From assembly GCF_016755875.1 (NCBI RefSeq), contig NZ_BNED01000005.1:2356001-2420000 (forward strand): DNA of 64,000 bases. Reading direction: 5' to 3'. The translations under genes and the position numbers were made by a program. Every line of letters starts with the position of its first letter. Within the stretch, counting starts at the first letter, position 1. The stretch comes from Streptomyces spororaveus (GTDB lineage Bacteria > Actinomycetota > Actinomycetes > Streptomycetales > Streptomycetaceae). Below the pieces are notes generated by a model. That model made no database searches, had not been told where the DNA came from, and saw nothing but the letters and a program-made list of their open reading frames with translations. Below, in pieces: positions 54,066 through 63,504 of the stretch.

Positions 54066-54086
54066 TAGTCGTCTGCCTGACGATAA
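54066..54086. promoter_or_regulatory. Palindrome upstream of the NrtR-type gene, candidate operator
   Basis: TCGTC-TGCCT-GACGA (54069-54083) with flanking TAG/TAA half-symmetry lies 11-31 bp before the start codon, in an AT-richer patch. Its position fits an autoregulatory site for the NrtR-like protein. Confidence 0.4.
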
Positions 54087-54175
54087 ACAGCGCTTTGGTG
54101 ACCTTGAAGAGACCTCTGCGGAGGCTGGGGGCCTTCGGACGGCCGGACGGTCCGGCCGGAACGGGGTGCGCGGAC

Positions 54176-56164
54176 TCAGCCACCCAACTGGAGCGCATCG
54201 GCCGCCTCCTCCACCATGCCGAGCCCGAGCCGGCTGATCCGGACGGCGAAGGGCTCCCCCGCCACCCGCAGACCGGAGAGTCTGAGTGCGCCCAGAGGGG
54301 CTCCGGGGAGGGGCACGAGGGCGACCGTGCCGGCGGGGGCGTCGGGGCGGATTCCGGCGAGGGCGGTCAGCGCGTGGATCCCGGCGGCCGCGGCCACGGC
54401 GGCCGGGCGGCATGCCGCCGGGTGGGGTACCGGGGCGCTGCCCGCGGTGCGCTGCCCTGCCGCGAACATCTCCGGCAGCCGGTATCCGAAGGCCTCGGCC
54501 GCGTCCAGCAGGCCTCCGAGGAGGCCGGCGGCCTCCTTCTGGAAGCCTGCCTGGGCCAGGCCCGCCACGGCCACCGCGCTCTCGTACGCCCGCACGGCGC
54601 CCGAGCGGTGGCCGAACGGGTTGTGCCCGGGCTCCTTGACGGCCATGCTCCGCAGCCCCCATCCGGAATCCATGGCGGGGGCTCCGAGCAGCCGGGCCAG
54701 CTGCTCGGCCCGGGGCCGGTCCAAGAGCCCCGGCGCGAGTCGGCCGCCGCCGAGCAGTCCGGTGTCGAGCAGGTGGGCGGCCGCCCCCGTCAGCCGCGGC
54801 AGCGGCCTCCCGTCGGGGTGCAGGGCCGAGGCGGGGCGGCCGCCGTCCGGGCCGACGATCCAGAACCCGGCCCGGAACCGCTCCCGCAGCCCGGCCGCCC
54901 GCTCCCGCCACTCCTCGGCTCCGGGCCGCCCGCACGCGGCGAGCAGATCGGCGCCGAGCACGGCGGCCCGATGGGCGTGGGCCTGGGTCTCGCAGCGCCG
55001 CGGGCCCGGGTCGGGATCGGCCAGGAAGCCGTCCTCCCCCAGCGCGCCGCGCAGCCAGTCCAGGCACCTCTCGGCGGCCGGGAGCAGCTGGGCCACCTCC
55101 TCTTCGGGCATGCCCCAGAGCCGGGCCTCGGCCAGCACCGCCGGGAAGGCCAGGGTCGCCTCGGTGCCGGTGCATCCCGGTGGGAGCTGCGCGCCCGCTC
55201 CGCGCAGCGGGCCCGGGATCTTCCCGAGGTCGGACCCCCGCTCCTCGGTCTGGGTCCGGGCGAGGATGCGCAGGGTGGCCGCGGCGAGCCCGGTTCCGAG
55301 CGGCAGCGCCATCCGGGCGGCCCATAGGGATTCCGCCGGGGCCAGACCCAGCCGCCAGGGCGCTCCCGCCGCCGCGAAGGCGTCGCCCGGGTGCTCGGGG
55401 TCCCGCAGGAGCAGCGCGCCCAGGTCCTGGACGCTGGTCCGCAGCCATGCCTCGGCCCTCGGATCGTCCCCTTCGGCCCGGGCGTCGGCCAGCGGGTTGG
55501 CCACCTGCCCGGCAGGGGCCCGTCCGACCCGGTGCTGCGTGGTCCGCAGCTCGATGGTCCGGGATTCGCCGGGAGCCAGTTCGAGCTGCCAGCGCAGCAG
55601 CCCCGCCGAGGCCAGCGCGTCGTCCGGCGGCGGCTCGGCGGCGGTCACGGCCTGCGCCTCGCCGGTGCTCCAGCGCAGCCCGGCGGCATGCACCCCGGCG
55701 GTCAGCTCCGGCCCCGCCTGGCCGGCGGCCACGGCGGCCAGCTCCGTCAGGTCGGTGCCGAGCAGCACCTCCACGGGCAGGCGGACCGGCCGGGCCGTGA
55801 AACTGCGCAGGGTGATCCGCTCGGTGCCGTCCGCGTGCCGGACCCGTTCCACACCGATGTCGGGGTCGGGGCCCGGCTCGGCGCCGGTGCGCACGGTCGC
55901 GGTGAAGACGGCCCGGTCCGCAGCGAGGCTGCGCCCCTGCACCGCGACCGGCTCCCGGCCGCCGACGCGCAGTACGCAGCGGGAGAGCAGGCGGCGGCCC
56001 GATCGGTAGATCCCGTCGATCCCCTGTCCCGTCAGCTGGCCGTGCTCCGGGGAGATGACCAGACAGGGGGCGGCGACGCAGATGACGGCGCCGTGCACGG
56101 GCGGCAGTTCGGACCTGCGGGCGGCGGGCACGCCGGGTAGGCGGGGAGGTGCGGCATGAGACAT
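54176..56164 (-). CDS. Glycogen-debranching-enzyme-like protein (amylo-alpha-1,6-glucosidase family)
   Basis: A 662-residue protein. The N-terminal 200 residues match the glycogen debranching N-terminal beta-sandwich (LVISPEHGQLTGQGIDGIYRSGRRLLSRCVLRVGGREPVAV). The rest is an (alpha/alpha)6 barrel of the GH15/GH133 type, with MDSGWGLRSMAVKEPGHNPFGHRSGAVRAYESAV, in which the Asp/Glu-poor motif departs from the usual WD...W-P-H catalytic stretch. It may be a debranching amylase or a mannosyl/glycosyl hydrolase relative; catalysis is not certain. ATG 56164 was chosen because the open frame further upstream is only the shadow of the DUF4192 gene. Actinobacteria commonly have this protein near hrdB. 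Confidence 0.8.
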   Translation of the reverse strand: MSHAAPPRLPGVPAARRSELPPVHGAVICVAAPCLVISPEHGQLTGQGIDGIYRSGRRLLSRCVLRVGGREPVAVQGRSLAADRAVFTATVRTGAEPGPDPDIGVERVRHADGTERITLRSFTARPVRLPVEVLLGTDLTELAAVAAGQAGPELTAGVHAAGLRWSTGEAQAVTAAEPPPDDALASAGLLRWQLELAPGESRTIELRTTQHRVGRAPAGQVANPLADARAEGDDPRAEAWLRTSVQDLGALLLRDPEHPGDAFAAAGAPWRLGLAPAESLWAARMALPLGTGLAAATLRILARTQTEERGSDLGKIPGPLRGAGAQLPPGCTGTEATLAFPAVLAEARLWGMPEEEVAQLLPAAERCLDWLRGALGEDGFLADPDPGPRRCETQAHAHRAAVLGADLLAACGRPGAEEWRERAAGLRERFRAGFWIVGPDGGRPASALHPDGRPLPRLTGAAAHLLDTGLLGGGRLAPGLLDRPRAEQLARLLGAPAMDSGWGLRSMAVKEPGHNPFGHRSGAVRAYESAVAVAGLAQAGFQKEAAGLLGGLLDAAEAFGYRLPEMFAAGQRTAGSAPVPHPAACRPAAVAAAAGIHALTALAGIRPDAPAGTVALVPLPGAPLGALRLSGLRVAGEPFAVRISRLGLGMVEEAADALQLGG

Positions 56165-56329
56165 GTGTCGCCTTGTCTGCGCTCCGGTCGGTTCAGCGGG
56201 ACGGCGGGGCGGCCGGGCCCCCACCGCCCCCCAGCTGAACGCCCCCGACCCCGCCCGGGTCACGGGCCCTGACGCCGTCCGGGCGTGCCCGGGGTGAAGC
56301 GGGCGTCGCCGGGGCGGGCCCGGGGCGCA

Positions 56330-56356
56330 TCCGGGCGGCCGTACGGGGCCGCCGGA
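56330..56356 (-). terminator. Possible hairpin terminator of the DUF4192 gene
   Basis: TCCGGGCGGCC at 56330-56340 pairs with GGCCGCCGGA at 56347-56356, with one bulged base, 20 bp after the stop at 56377 on the minus strand. Confidence 0.45.
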
Positions 56357-56376
56357 CGACGCGGAACGCCGCGCGC

Positions 56377-57657
56377 TCACTGTTCGCTCCCCGCGGTGCG
56401 GCGGGACCCGCGGCGGGGAGCCGTCCGGCCCCGCCTGCCGGGCGGACGGGTACCGGCCGAGGCGCGCCCCCGGCGGGGCTCCCGGCGGCGCCGCTCCTCC
56501 CGCAGGCACTGCCGCAGCCCCTCGGGGTCGATCCCCTCGTTGCAGGCGTGGTGGAGAAGCCGGGCGAAGCGGTACTCGGCGTCCGCCCGCAGGGCCAGGC
56601 CGAAGGCGATCCGGGCGGTCGGCTCGTCCCCCGTCGACCACGACACCCAGCCGGCGAGGGTGAGCGGGGCCGCGGCGTGCTCGCCGTAGGCCCCGACACA
56701 GCGCCGGGCCAGGGCCCGCCACAGGCGCAGGGCCGGGGCCGCCTCCTCGTCCTCCATCCATTCGGCCGCGATGTCCCGGATCTCGCGGTCCTGGAGGCCG
56801 AGGATCAGCGCGGCCGCCTCGTCGTGTCCGAGCAGGGCGTCGTCCCAGTCGTCGGCGTGGGCGCCGCCGCCTTCGGCGGGCGGGGCCAGAGTCATGCGCC
56901 GCATGAGGGTCCGCGCCAGGGCGATGGTCTCGGCGCCGACCTCCTCGCGGGTGGCCCCGTCGAGGATCTTGGGCATCAGCGCGGCGGCGGCCCGGTCGAG
57001 GGCCCGTTCCGCCTGCTCGGCCACGGCCCCGCGCAGCGGTGCCAGCCTGCCCTCGATCTCCCTGAGGGATCCCCGGACCTGGAGCCCGGCGAAGGTGGCC
57101 GTCGCGGCCAGCACGGAGGTACCGACGGCGGCCAGCCGGCTGCCCTCGGCCGGGCAGCACCGCTCGTCGGGGCATACGTAGGACCAGAACCGTCCCCCGG
57201 ACAGGCACAGGGCCTCCAGTACGGGCACGTCCAGGGCGCCGCAGGCCAGCCGGATCCGCTGGGCGAGCGGCCGCAGCCGGGTCATCACCGCCCGGCCGTC
57301 CTCCTCCCCGCCCGGCTCCTGGCAGAGGTAGACGACGATGCCGTCGGGCTTGCCGCCGCGCCGTTCGCTGCCCCGGATCAGGCACTCGGCGACCTGTCGG
57401 GCGGTGTCCTCCCATTCCGCGGGTGTGGCGGGGATGCCGACGCGGAGCCGCCCGCCGAAGCGTCCGCCCTCGCCGTGCACGGCGACCATGACGAGGGAGT
57501 CCGTCGGGTGGAAACCGAGCATGTAGGGCAGCGCGTCGGCCAGTTCGGCCGGGCTGCGCAGGGTGATCTGGGGTCCGGTGGCGGGTCCGGTGGCGGCTCC
57601 GTCGGGGCTGACGGAGGGCCGGTCGGACGGGGTGCGCGCTTCGTGGTTGTTCGTCAT
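56377..57657 (-). CDS. DUF4192 family protein
   Basis: A 426-residue actinobacterial protein of unknown function. The DUF4192 core starts near residue 30 with ITLRSPAELADALPYMLGFHPTDSLVMVAVHG, the family hallmark. A Cys-rich loop YVCPDERCCPAEG near 165 could bind metal. The last 40 residues are an Arg/Gly/Pro-rich basic tail (RRRREPRRGRASAGTRPPGRRG), which suggests nucleic-acid contact. ATG 57657 was chosen because the family core begins soon after. It lies alone between the LuxR-type regulator and the debranching-like gene on the same strand. No function is known to me. Confidence 0.85.
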   Translation of the reverse strand: MTNNHEARTPSDRPSVSPDGAATGPATGPQITLRSPAELADALPYMLGFHPTDSLVMVAVHGEGGRFGGRLRVGIPATPAEWEDTARQVAECLIRGSERRGGKPDGIVVYLCQEPGGEEDGRAVMTRLRPLAQRIRLACGALDVPVLEALCLSGGRFWSYVCPDERCCPAEGSRLAAVGTSVLAATATFAGLQVRGSLREIEGRLAPLRGAVAEQAERALDRAAAALMPKILDGATREEVGAETIALARTLMRRMTLAPPAEGGGAHADDWDDALLGHDEAAALILGLQDREIRDIAAEWMEDEEAAPALRLWRALARRCVGAYGEHAAAPLTLAGWVSWSTGDEPTARIAFGLALRADAEYRFARLLHHACNEGIDPEGLRQCLREERRRREPRRGRASAGTRPPGRRGRTAPRRGSRRTAGSEQ

Positions 57658-57822
57658 GCCACGAAGGTCCCGCGCCTGATCCGATCCCGAAAGCCCTGTG
57701 GATAACCCCCGCGGCCCCGTCCGCAGGCCCGGAGCGGCGGCGGCCGACCCGGCCGGGCACCCGGTCACCCCTCATCGGTCAGGAGAGGGCCTTCCGTCCG
57801 GTTCCCTGTCGGCGCATGCGAT

Positions 57823-58512
57823 TCACAGGGTGAGGAGCCCCGCGTCAATGGCCCGCACCACGGCGAGCGTGCGGTTCGGGCAGTTGAGTTTGGCCAGGAC
57901 GATTCCGACCAGTCGTTTGACTCCGTGCTCGGAGATGTTCAGGGAGCGCGCGATCTGTCGGTTGCTCAGACCCCCTGCGATCAGGCGCAGGACCTGGAGT
58001 TCACGTGCCGTCAGCGTGACGGGGGCCCGCGCCGGAGCCGCGGGGCCGTCCGGCTGCTCCGCCGCCGTCACGGATCGCCGCGCCAGGGTCTCCGACGCGT
58101 AGAAGCGCCCGGCCGCCACATCGGCGATCGCGTCGCGCAGGGTGTCGGGGCGCAGATCAGCCCAGTCCAGGAAGCCGCCCGCGTGATCGGCCCAGGACTG
58201 CTCAACCGGGGCGGCCGGGTCGACCAGGATCAACACCGGTATGCCCTGCGCACGGAGGTCCTCGGCGGTCCCGGCGGAGAGGGGGCCCACGGCATCCCCG
58301 GAGAGGACGACGAACTGTCCTCCGGAGAACGCGGAGAGCTCGTCGAAATGCGCGTAGGACCGCGTCTCAAGGGGGGTGTCGAGCGAACGGAACATTCCTT
58401 CGACGCCGTAGCGCCGCATGTCGTCGCCGATGATCAGGACTATCTCGGCGGTTTTCTCGAAGGTGCGGGTCGGCACGGTGCCTCGCTTCCCTGCAGCGAC
58501 CGTCACACTCAT
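57823..58512 (-). CDS. LuxR-type regulator with atypical receiver-like domain
   Basis: A 229-residue regulator. The C-terminal LuxR/NarL helix-turn-helix is clear (LTARELQVLRLIAGGLSNRQIARSLNISEHGVKRLVGIVLAKL). The N-terminal 130 residues follow receiver topology (EIVLIIGDDMRRYGVEGMFRSL, then QFVVLSGDAVG, then GIPVLILVDPAAPV), but the phosphoacceptor strand does not end in the usual Asp and the conserved Lys is absent. This suggests ligand or protein control instead of phosphorylation, as in atypical regulators of antibiotic clusters. Its start is 287 bp from the end of the ALA-synthase operon on the same strand. It may be the pathway regulator of that operon; this is inference from position. 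Confidence 0.8.
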   Translation of the reverse strand: MSVTVAAGKRGTVPTRTFEKTAEIVLIIGDDMRRYGVEGMFRSLDTPLETRSYAHFDELSAFSGGQFVVLSGDAVGPLSAGTAEDLRAQGIPVLILVDPAAPVEQSWADHAGGFLDWADLRPDTLRDAIADVAAGRFYASETLARRSVTAAEQPDGPAAPARAPVTLTARELQVLRLIAGGLSNRQIARSLNISEHGVKRLVGIVLAKLNCPNRTLAVVRAIDAGLLTL

Positions 58513-58754
58513 GCCGATCGTCGAATTGGGTCGATCTCCCCGAAGACCGCGCCAAGGCCCCGGGTCGCGGTCGGTGCCCGTGGAGCTCCAAGTCATTCAA
58601 TCGGCAGGGGAAGGGACCCGGCACCGCCGACCACCCCTAATCTCCGCACGATGCCCCCTTAACAGCAGTCCGCCATATCCAGAATTGTGGGCATAGGCGG
58701 CTTTCGCTGGACGGCGGTACCGGACGGTCCCGGCGCCCGGGGACACGTCGAAAA

Positions 58755-58796
58755 CCGCTGCGGCGGCGGGTCCACCAGGACCCGCCACCGCAGCGG
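58755..58796 (-). terminator. Intrinsic terminator of the ALA-synthase/ligase operon
   Basis: CCGCTGCGGCGGCGGGTCC (58755-58773) pairs with the segment at 58778-58796 with one mismatch and a 4-nt loop; on the minus strand TTTT follows. It lies three bases after the stop at 58799. Confidence 0.82.
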
Positions 58797-58798
58797 TG

Positions 58799-60319
58799 TC
58801 ACGCGTAGCGGCGTGCCAGCTCCCGCTTGAGGACCTTGCCGCTCGATCCCAGCGGGAAGCTCTCCACGAACTCGACGCGCCGCGGGTACTTGTAGGCCGC
58901 CATGTGCGCCCTGCTCCACGCCACGACCTCGTCCGCGAGCACACCGCCCGCACGCTGCCCGGGCTTCACCACGACCACGGCGCACACCTCCTCGCCGTGC
59001 CTCTCACTCGGTACGCCGACCACGGCGGCGGCAGCCACCGCGGGGTGGCCGAGCAGTACGTCCTCCACCTCACGGGGGTAGACGTTGTAGCCACCGCGGA
59101 CGATCATGTCCTTCTTCCGGTCGACGACGGTCAGATAGCCGTCCTCGTCCTGGACACCCATGTCCCCGGTCCGGAACCAGCCGTCGACCAGTACCTCCGC
59201 GGTCTCCTGCGGCCGGCCGAGATAGCCCGCCATCACGTTGTGCCCGCGCACGACGATCTCGCCGATGTCGCCCTGCTTCAGCAGTTCGATGCGCCCTTCC
59301 ACCTCCGCGTCGGCGACGGCCACCTGCACGCCTTCGATGGGCAGACCCACCGTGCCCGGCTTGCAGGGGATGCCCGGCTGGTTGTACGCGACGCAGGGCG
59401 AGGTCTCGGTGAGCCCGTACCCCTCGTACACCTCACAGCCGAACTCCGCCCGCACCCGGTCGAGCACCGGCACCGGAAGAGCCGACCCGCCGCTGTACAC
59501 ACGGATGAGGCGCGGCGCCGGCGCCCCGTCCGCGATCGCCGCGAGCAGCGCGTGGTACATGGTGGGCACGCCCATGAAGACCGTGCAGCCGTGTTCGTGC
59601 ATCAGCCGCAGGGCGTCGTGCGCCTCGAAGCGCTCCATGACCACCAGCGTCGCGCCGGCGTAGAAGGTGACGGCCATCCCGCAGATCTGGCCGAAGGTGT
59701 GCGACAGCGGCAGCGAGCCGAGCAGCACGTCGTCCTCGCCGAAGGCGAAGGGGGACACGGCGGTCACGGCGATGTTCGTCGCGACGTTGCCGTGCGTGAG
59801 CATCGCCCCCTTCGGCCTGCCCGTCGTACCGGAGGTGTAGAGGACCACCGCCAGGTCGTCCGGCCCCCGCTCGGCGTACGTGTCGATGGGCTCGGCGCGC
59901 TCGTCGAGGAGGACGGAACCGTGGGGGGCCTCCCCCACGGTCAGCAGCAGGGCCCCGGCCGCCTCGGCGTCCCGTGCCGTCTCCTCCGGGAGCGTCCCGG
60001 CCCACACGAGGGCCCGTGCTCCCGAGTCCCTCAGGAGATGGGAGACCTCCGCGGGCTTGAGCAGGGTGTGGACCGGGACGACGACGGCGCCGAGCGCGAG
60101 GACCGCGAAGTACAGCGCCGCGAACTCCGGTGTGTTCGGCAGCAGCAGGGCGACCTTGTCGTCGGGCCCGATGCCCTGGCCGCGCAGGGCGGCGGCGTAC
60201 CGGCGGGCCCGGTCCCACAGGTGCGCGTACGAGATCCGCTCCGCCCCGCACACCAGGGCGGGGTGGGACGGCCGCCGCTCCGCGGAATCGGCGAGGACGG
60301 CGGCCACCGACCGGGTCAC
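58799..60319 (-). CDS. AMP-forming acyl-CoA ligase, C5N-pathway type
   Basis: A 506-residue ANL-superfamily ligase that activates a carboxylate as acyl-AMP and then forms the CoA thioester. Motifs in order: [16 protein letters not shown] (P-loop, about 170), [13 protein letters not shown] (A5), GWFRTGDMG (A7), [20 protein letters not shown] (A8) and [10 protein letters not shown] with the catalytic Lys near 495. It starts with GTG 60319, overlapping the stop of the ALA synthase gene (GTGA), so the two proteins are made together. In asukamycin and moenomycin clusters, the ligase next to ALA synthase makes 5-aminolevulinyl-CoA, which cyclises to the C5N unit. By context I assign the same substrate here, not a fatty acid. 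Confidence 0.85.
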   Translation of the reverse strand: MTRSVAAVLADSAERRPSHPALVCGAERISYAHLWDRARRYAAALRGQGIGPDDKVALLLPNTPEFAALYFAVLALGAVVVPVHTLLKPAEVSHLLRDSGARALVWAGTLPEETARDAEAAGALLLTVGEAPHGSVLLDERAEPIDTYAERGPDDLAVVLYTSGTTGRPKGAMLTHGNVATNIAVTAVSPFAFGEDDVLLGSLPLSHTFGQICGMAVTFYAGATLVVMERFEAHDALRLMHEHGCTVFMGVPTMYHALLAAIADGAPAPRLIRVYSGGSALPVPVLDRVRAEFGCEVYEGYGLTETSPCVAYNQPGIPCKPGTVGLPIEGVQVAVADAEVEGRIELLKQGDIGEIVVRGHNVMAGYLGRPQETAEVLVDGWFRTGDMGVQDEDGYLTVVDRKKDMIVRGGYNVYPREVEDVLLGHPAVAAAAVVGVPSERHGEEVCAVVVVKPGQRAGGVLADEVVAWSRAHMAAYKYPRRVEFVESFPLGSSGKVLKRELARRYA

Positions 60320-61548
60320 GACAGCCAGTTCCTGTCGGTGGCCGTCGCGATGTCCAGCTCCTTCCAGATCTCCCGGAGAGCCTCGGCGAAGTTCTCGACG
60401 TCCGCGCGCTCGTGCACCGCGGAGGGCGCGATCCGCAGGATCTCCTCACCGGTGCGCACGCTGGGGGCGTTGATGGACTGGACGTAGATCCCGTACCGCT
60501 CGAAGAGCAGCCGCGACGCCTGCTTGCAGGTCTCGTCGTCGCCGATGAAGGCGGAGACGATGTGCGAGTCCGACGAGATGTACGGGATGTCGGCCTCGTC
60601 GAGCAGCCGGTGCAGCAGCTGGGCGTTCTCCGCCAGGGTCTTGCGCTCGACGTCGGACGACCGGAGGTAGCGCACCGCCTCCAGCGCGCCCGCCGCGACG
60701 GCCGGCGGCAGCGAGGTGGTGAAGACGAACGGGCGCGACAGGGTGCGCACGGCGTCGACGAGGGCCGCAGGACCGGCGATGTAGCCGCCGACGGTGCCGA
60801 AGCCCTTGGCCAGGGTACCCATCACGACGGTGAACTGGTCGGCTATGCCCTCCCGGGCGGCGATGCCGGCGCCCTGCGGGCCGTACATGCCGACCGCGTG
60901 CACCTCGTCGATGAACGTGGTGGCGTCGTACCTGCGTGCGAGCTCGGCGATCTCGGCCAGCGGCGCGATGTCGCCCGACATCGAGTAGACCGATTCGAGG
61001 ACGATCAGCTTCGGACGGTCGGCCGGGGCGGCCGCGAGCAGCTCTTCCAGGTGGGCGACGTCGTTGTGCCGGAAGATGTGCTTCTGCGCGCCGCTGTGCC
61101 GCAGCCCGTCGATGATCGACGCGTGGTTCTTCGCGTCGGAGAAGACGATCGTGTCCTCGGGCGTCCCGGCCAGGACGGTCAGGGCACCGTCGTTGGCCGT
61201 GTAGCCGGACGTGAAGAGGAGCGCCGCCTCCTTGCCGTGGAGGTCCGCCAGCTCCTGTTCGAGCAGCACGTGGTAGTGGTTGGTGCCACCGATGTTCCGC
61301 GAGCCGCCGGAGCCCACACCGTGGGTGTCGATGACCTTCTTCATCGCCTCGACGACATGGGGGTTCTGCCCCATTCCGAGGTAGTCGTTGCTGCACCAGA
61401 CGTTGATCTGGGAGTCCACGCCGTCCTGGCGCGCGCTGGCGCTGGGGAAGCTTCCGGAACGGCGTCCGATCTCCAGGAATTCACGCCGTCGCTCGGCGAG
61501 TTCCTGGGCGGTCACGCCGGTTGAATACGATTCCAGGTGCAGGTTCAT
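60316..61548 (-). CDS. 5-aminolevulinate synthase (specialised-metabolism type)
   Basis: A 410-residue PLP-dependent alpha-oxoamine synthase that condenses glycine and succinyl-CoA to 5-aminolevulinate. Motifs are [38 protein letters not shown], and the PLP lysine in [13 protein letters not shown]. The ALAS-specific SGGSRNI pattern separates it from KBL and BioF. ATG 61548 follows GAGAAGG. Streptomyces make haem-destined ALA from glutamyl-tRNA, so an ALAS gene is a recognised marker of C5N-containing natural products. It is coupled to the CoA ligase downstream and preceded 116 bp upstream by a second ANL ligase. Confidence 0.93.
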   Translation of the reverse strand: MNLHLESYSTGVTAQELAERRREFLEIGRRSGSFPSASARQDGVDSQINVWCSNDYLGMGQNPHVVEAMKKVIDTHGVGSGGSRNIGGTNHYHVLLEQELADLHGKEAALLFTSGYTANDGALTVLAGTPEDTIVFSDAKNHASIIDGLRHSGAQKHIFRHNDVAHLEELLAAAPADRPKLIVLESVYSMSGDIAPLAEIAELARRYDATTFIDEVHAVGMYGPQGAGIAAREGIADQFTVVMGTLAKGFGTVGGYIAGPAALVDAVRTLSRPFVFTTSLPPAVAAGALEAVRYLRSSDVERKTLAENAQLLHRLLDEADIPYISSDSHIVSAFIGDDETCKQASRLLFERYGIYVQSINAPSVRTGEEILRIAPSAVHERADVENFAEALREIWKELDIATATDRNWLS

Positions 61549-61664
61549 CAGGCTTACCTTCTCAATGCGGAGAATCAGAACTGACGGAATGGTCAGGAAT
61601 GCATGGAGGGGAGAGGGAAAAACTCGGGGGAAGGCGGGGAAAGCGCACGGCGCGGACGCCGGGA

Positions 61665-63236
61665 TCAGGCGTCGAGCAGCTGGAGTCGCACCTTGTCGGG
61701 CTTTCCGTTGCCGTTCAGCGGCAGGGCGTCGACGACGCTGATCCTCTCGGGCACGTGCAGCCCGGAGAGGGACTGGGCGAGGTGGGCGCGGATGGCGTCG
61801 GTCTCCAGCGGCACCGCCGGGTCGCCCACGATCGTGGCGTACAGGTGCTCCACGCCGTCCTGGTCCCGCACTCCGTACACCGCGGCGTGCCGGACGCCGG
61901 CGAGCGAGAGGATCTCCCGTTCGACGACCGTCGGGTGGACCTTGACGCCGTTGACCTTGACCACGTCGGCCACCCTGCCCAGGAGGTGCAGATAGCCGTG
62001 TTCGTCGGTGTATCCGATGTCGCCGGTGTGGTACCAGCCGTCACGCAGGACCTTCGCCGTCGCCGCCGGGTCCCCGGTGTAGCCGTCCATCATGTGCGGG
62101 GTGCGCACGCGGACTTCACCCACCTCACCGGTGCCGAGCGGCGCTCCCGTCTCCTGGTCGCCGACGACGACCTCCACGTCGGGGAAGGGCCGCCCGACCG
62201 TGGTCGAGAGCCACGGGTCCAGGTGCTCGTGGGGGAAGAGCGTGGTGAGCCGGCCGGTCTCTCCCGTGCCGTACGCCTGCACCATGATGAGGCCGAAGGC
62301 CTTCACGGCCTGGGCGATCCTGGCGGGTGCCGCGGCGCTGCCGCTGTAGATGAGCCGCTGCAGCGGGGCCAGGCGGCCCTCCTCGACATCCCGCAGTCCG
62401 CGCTCCTCCAGGTGGTCGAGCAGCTGGAACAGGTGGACCGTCGCCATGAAGGTCCACGCGATGCCCTCGTCGGCCACCGTGTTCACGAACTGCTCGGCGT
62501 CGAAGTTCTCGTGCAGGTGGACCTCGCCGCCCAGCGCCAGGGCGGTGTCCGCCATGCTGCCGACGGTGTGACTCAGCGGCGTGGTCACCAGGAGCTTGAC
62601 GCCCCCGGCCTCGCCACCGGCGGCCACCTGGCCCCGGACCAGGCCGTTCCATGCCCGGCCCGCCATCCGGATGCCCTTCGGCCGTCCGGTGCTGCCGCTG
62701 GTGAACGTGATGAGGGCCAGCGCGTCCGGGTCCAGCGGCACCGCGCGCGGGGCGTCGTCCGTACGTTCCGTCTTCCCGGTGTCGGCGGCACCCGGCAGGC
62801 GCGTCACGGGCAGTCCCCCGGTGCCCGCGGCGAGTTCGGCGGCGCGCGGCGCGTTCTCGGCGTCCGTGTAGACGGTCACGGCCTGGGTGTCCCGCAGGAT
62901 CTGGATCTGCTGGTCCAGCGGAAGGGCGACCTCGCTGGTTCCCGGGTTGGTCGACCGCAGGTAGCACACCGCGCCGCCGAGCAGATGCGCCGCATAGCGT
63001 GCCGTGAGCATCTCCGGGCTGTTGGGCGCCACCAGAACGGCCACGACATCGCCCGCGCGCACGCCGTTGTCGTGCAGTGCGTGGAACGCCTCGGTCACCG
63101 ACCGGACCAGTTCGCCCCGGGAGAGCGTCTCGCCTCGCCAATTCACAGCGGGGCGATCCGGTGCCGCCTCAAACACCGCGAGGATGTCCGACACATAACT
63201 CTGGCTTGCGCTCCACCAATGTTCCTGCGGGGTCAC
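61665..63236 (-). CDS. ANL-superfamily ligase, possible C5N amide synthetase
   Basis: A 523-residue adenylate-forming enzyme. Motifs: [15 protein letters not shown] (P-loop), [10 protein letters not shown] (A5), GWYHTGDIG (A7), [20 protein letters not shown] (A8) and [12 protein letters not shown] with the catalytic Lys near the end. It is clearly different from the neighbouring ligase. In three-gene C5N sets an ANL-family amide synthetase joins the C5N amine to a polyketide acid (AsuD3-like), so this is the leading suggestion; an acyl-CoA or acyl-ACP ligase is also possible. GTG 63236 was preferred over ATG 63254 because GGGAGAG lies four bases before it. Confidence 0.8.
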   Translation of the reverse strand: MTPQEHWWSASQSYVSDILAVFEAAPDRPAVNWRGETLSRGELVRSVTEAFHALHDNGVRAGDVVAVLVAPNSPEMLTARYAAHLLGGAVCYLRSTNPGTSEVALPLDQQIQILRDTQAVTVYTDAENAPRAAELAAGTGGLPVTRLPGAADTGKTERTDDAPRAVPLDPDALALITFTSGSTGRPKGIRMAGRAWNGLVRGQVAAGGEAGGVKLLVTTPLSHTVGSMADTALALGGEVHLHENFDAEQFVNTVADEGIAWTFMATVHLFQLLDHLEERGLRDVEEGRLAPLQRLIYSGSAAAPARIAQAVKAFGLIMVQAYGTGETGRLTTLFPHEHLDPWLSTTVGRPFPDVEVVVGDQETGAPLGTGEVGEVRVRTPHMMDGYTGDPAATAKVLRDGWYHTGDIGYTDEHGYLHLLGRVADVVKVNGVKVHPTVVEREILSLAGVRHAAVYGVRDQDGVEHLYATIVGDPAVPLETDAIRAHLAQSLSGLHVPERISVVDALPLNGNGKPDKVRLQLLDA

Positions 63237-63446
63237 AACGCTCTCCCTTTCCATTCCTGCTCCCGGACAGCGATCCACTGGTCCGGGGTCGGTTTTCATT
63301 CTGTTCGCGCGGAGCGGCGGGGTGTGAGTACGTTCGGGCCGCCGGAACGGCGCACCGGATCGGCGCCGCCGGGCGGGGTAGCCGGTCGGGGTAGCCGATC
63401 GGGTACCCCGCGCGGCGGGCGGCGGTGCGGGCCGTGGGGCGGGTAC

Positions 63447-63487
63447 GCCGGAAGCCGGCACCGCATGGCGCGGTGCCGGCTTCCGGC
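63447..63487 (-). terminator. Hairpin terminator of the ureohydrolase gene
   Basis: GCCGGAAGCCGGCACCGC (63447-63464) pairs perfectly with GCGGTGCCGGCTTCCGGC (63470-63487) around a 5-nt loop, 18 bp after the stop at 63505 on the minus strand. Confidence 0.85.
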
Positions 63488-63504
63488 TTCTGGTACGGGG
63501 GTGG

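Noticed and set aside
54176..57775. Apparent 1,199-residue fusion of the debranching-like enzyme with a longer N-terminus
   Set aside because: The upstream part is an out-of-frame reading of the DUF4192 gene; the real start is ATG 56164.
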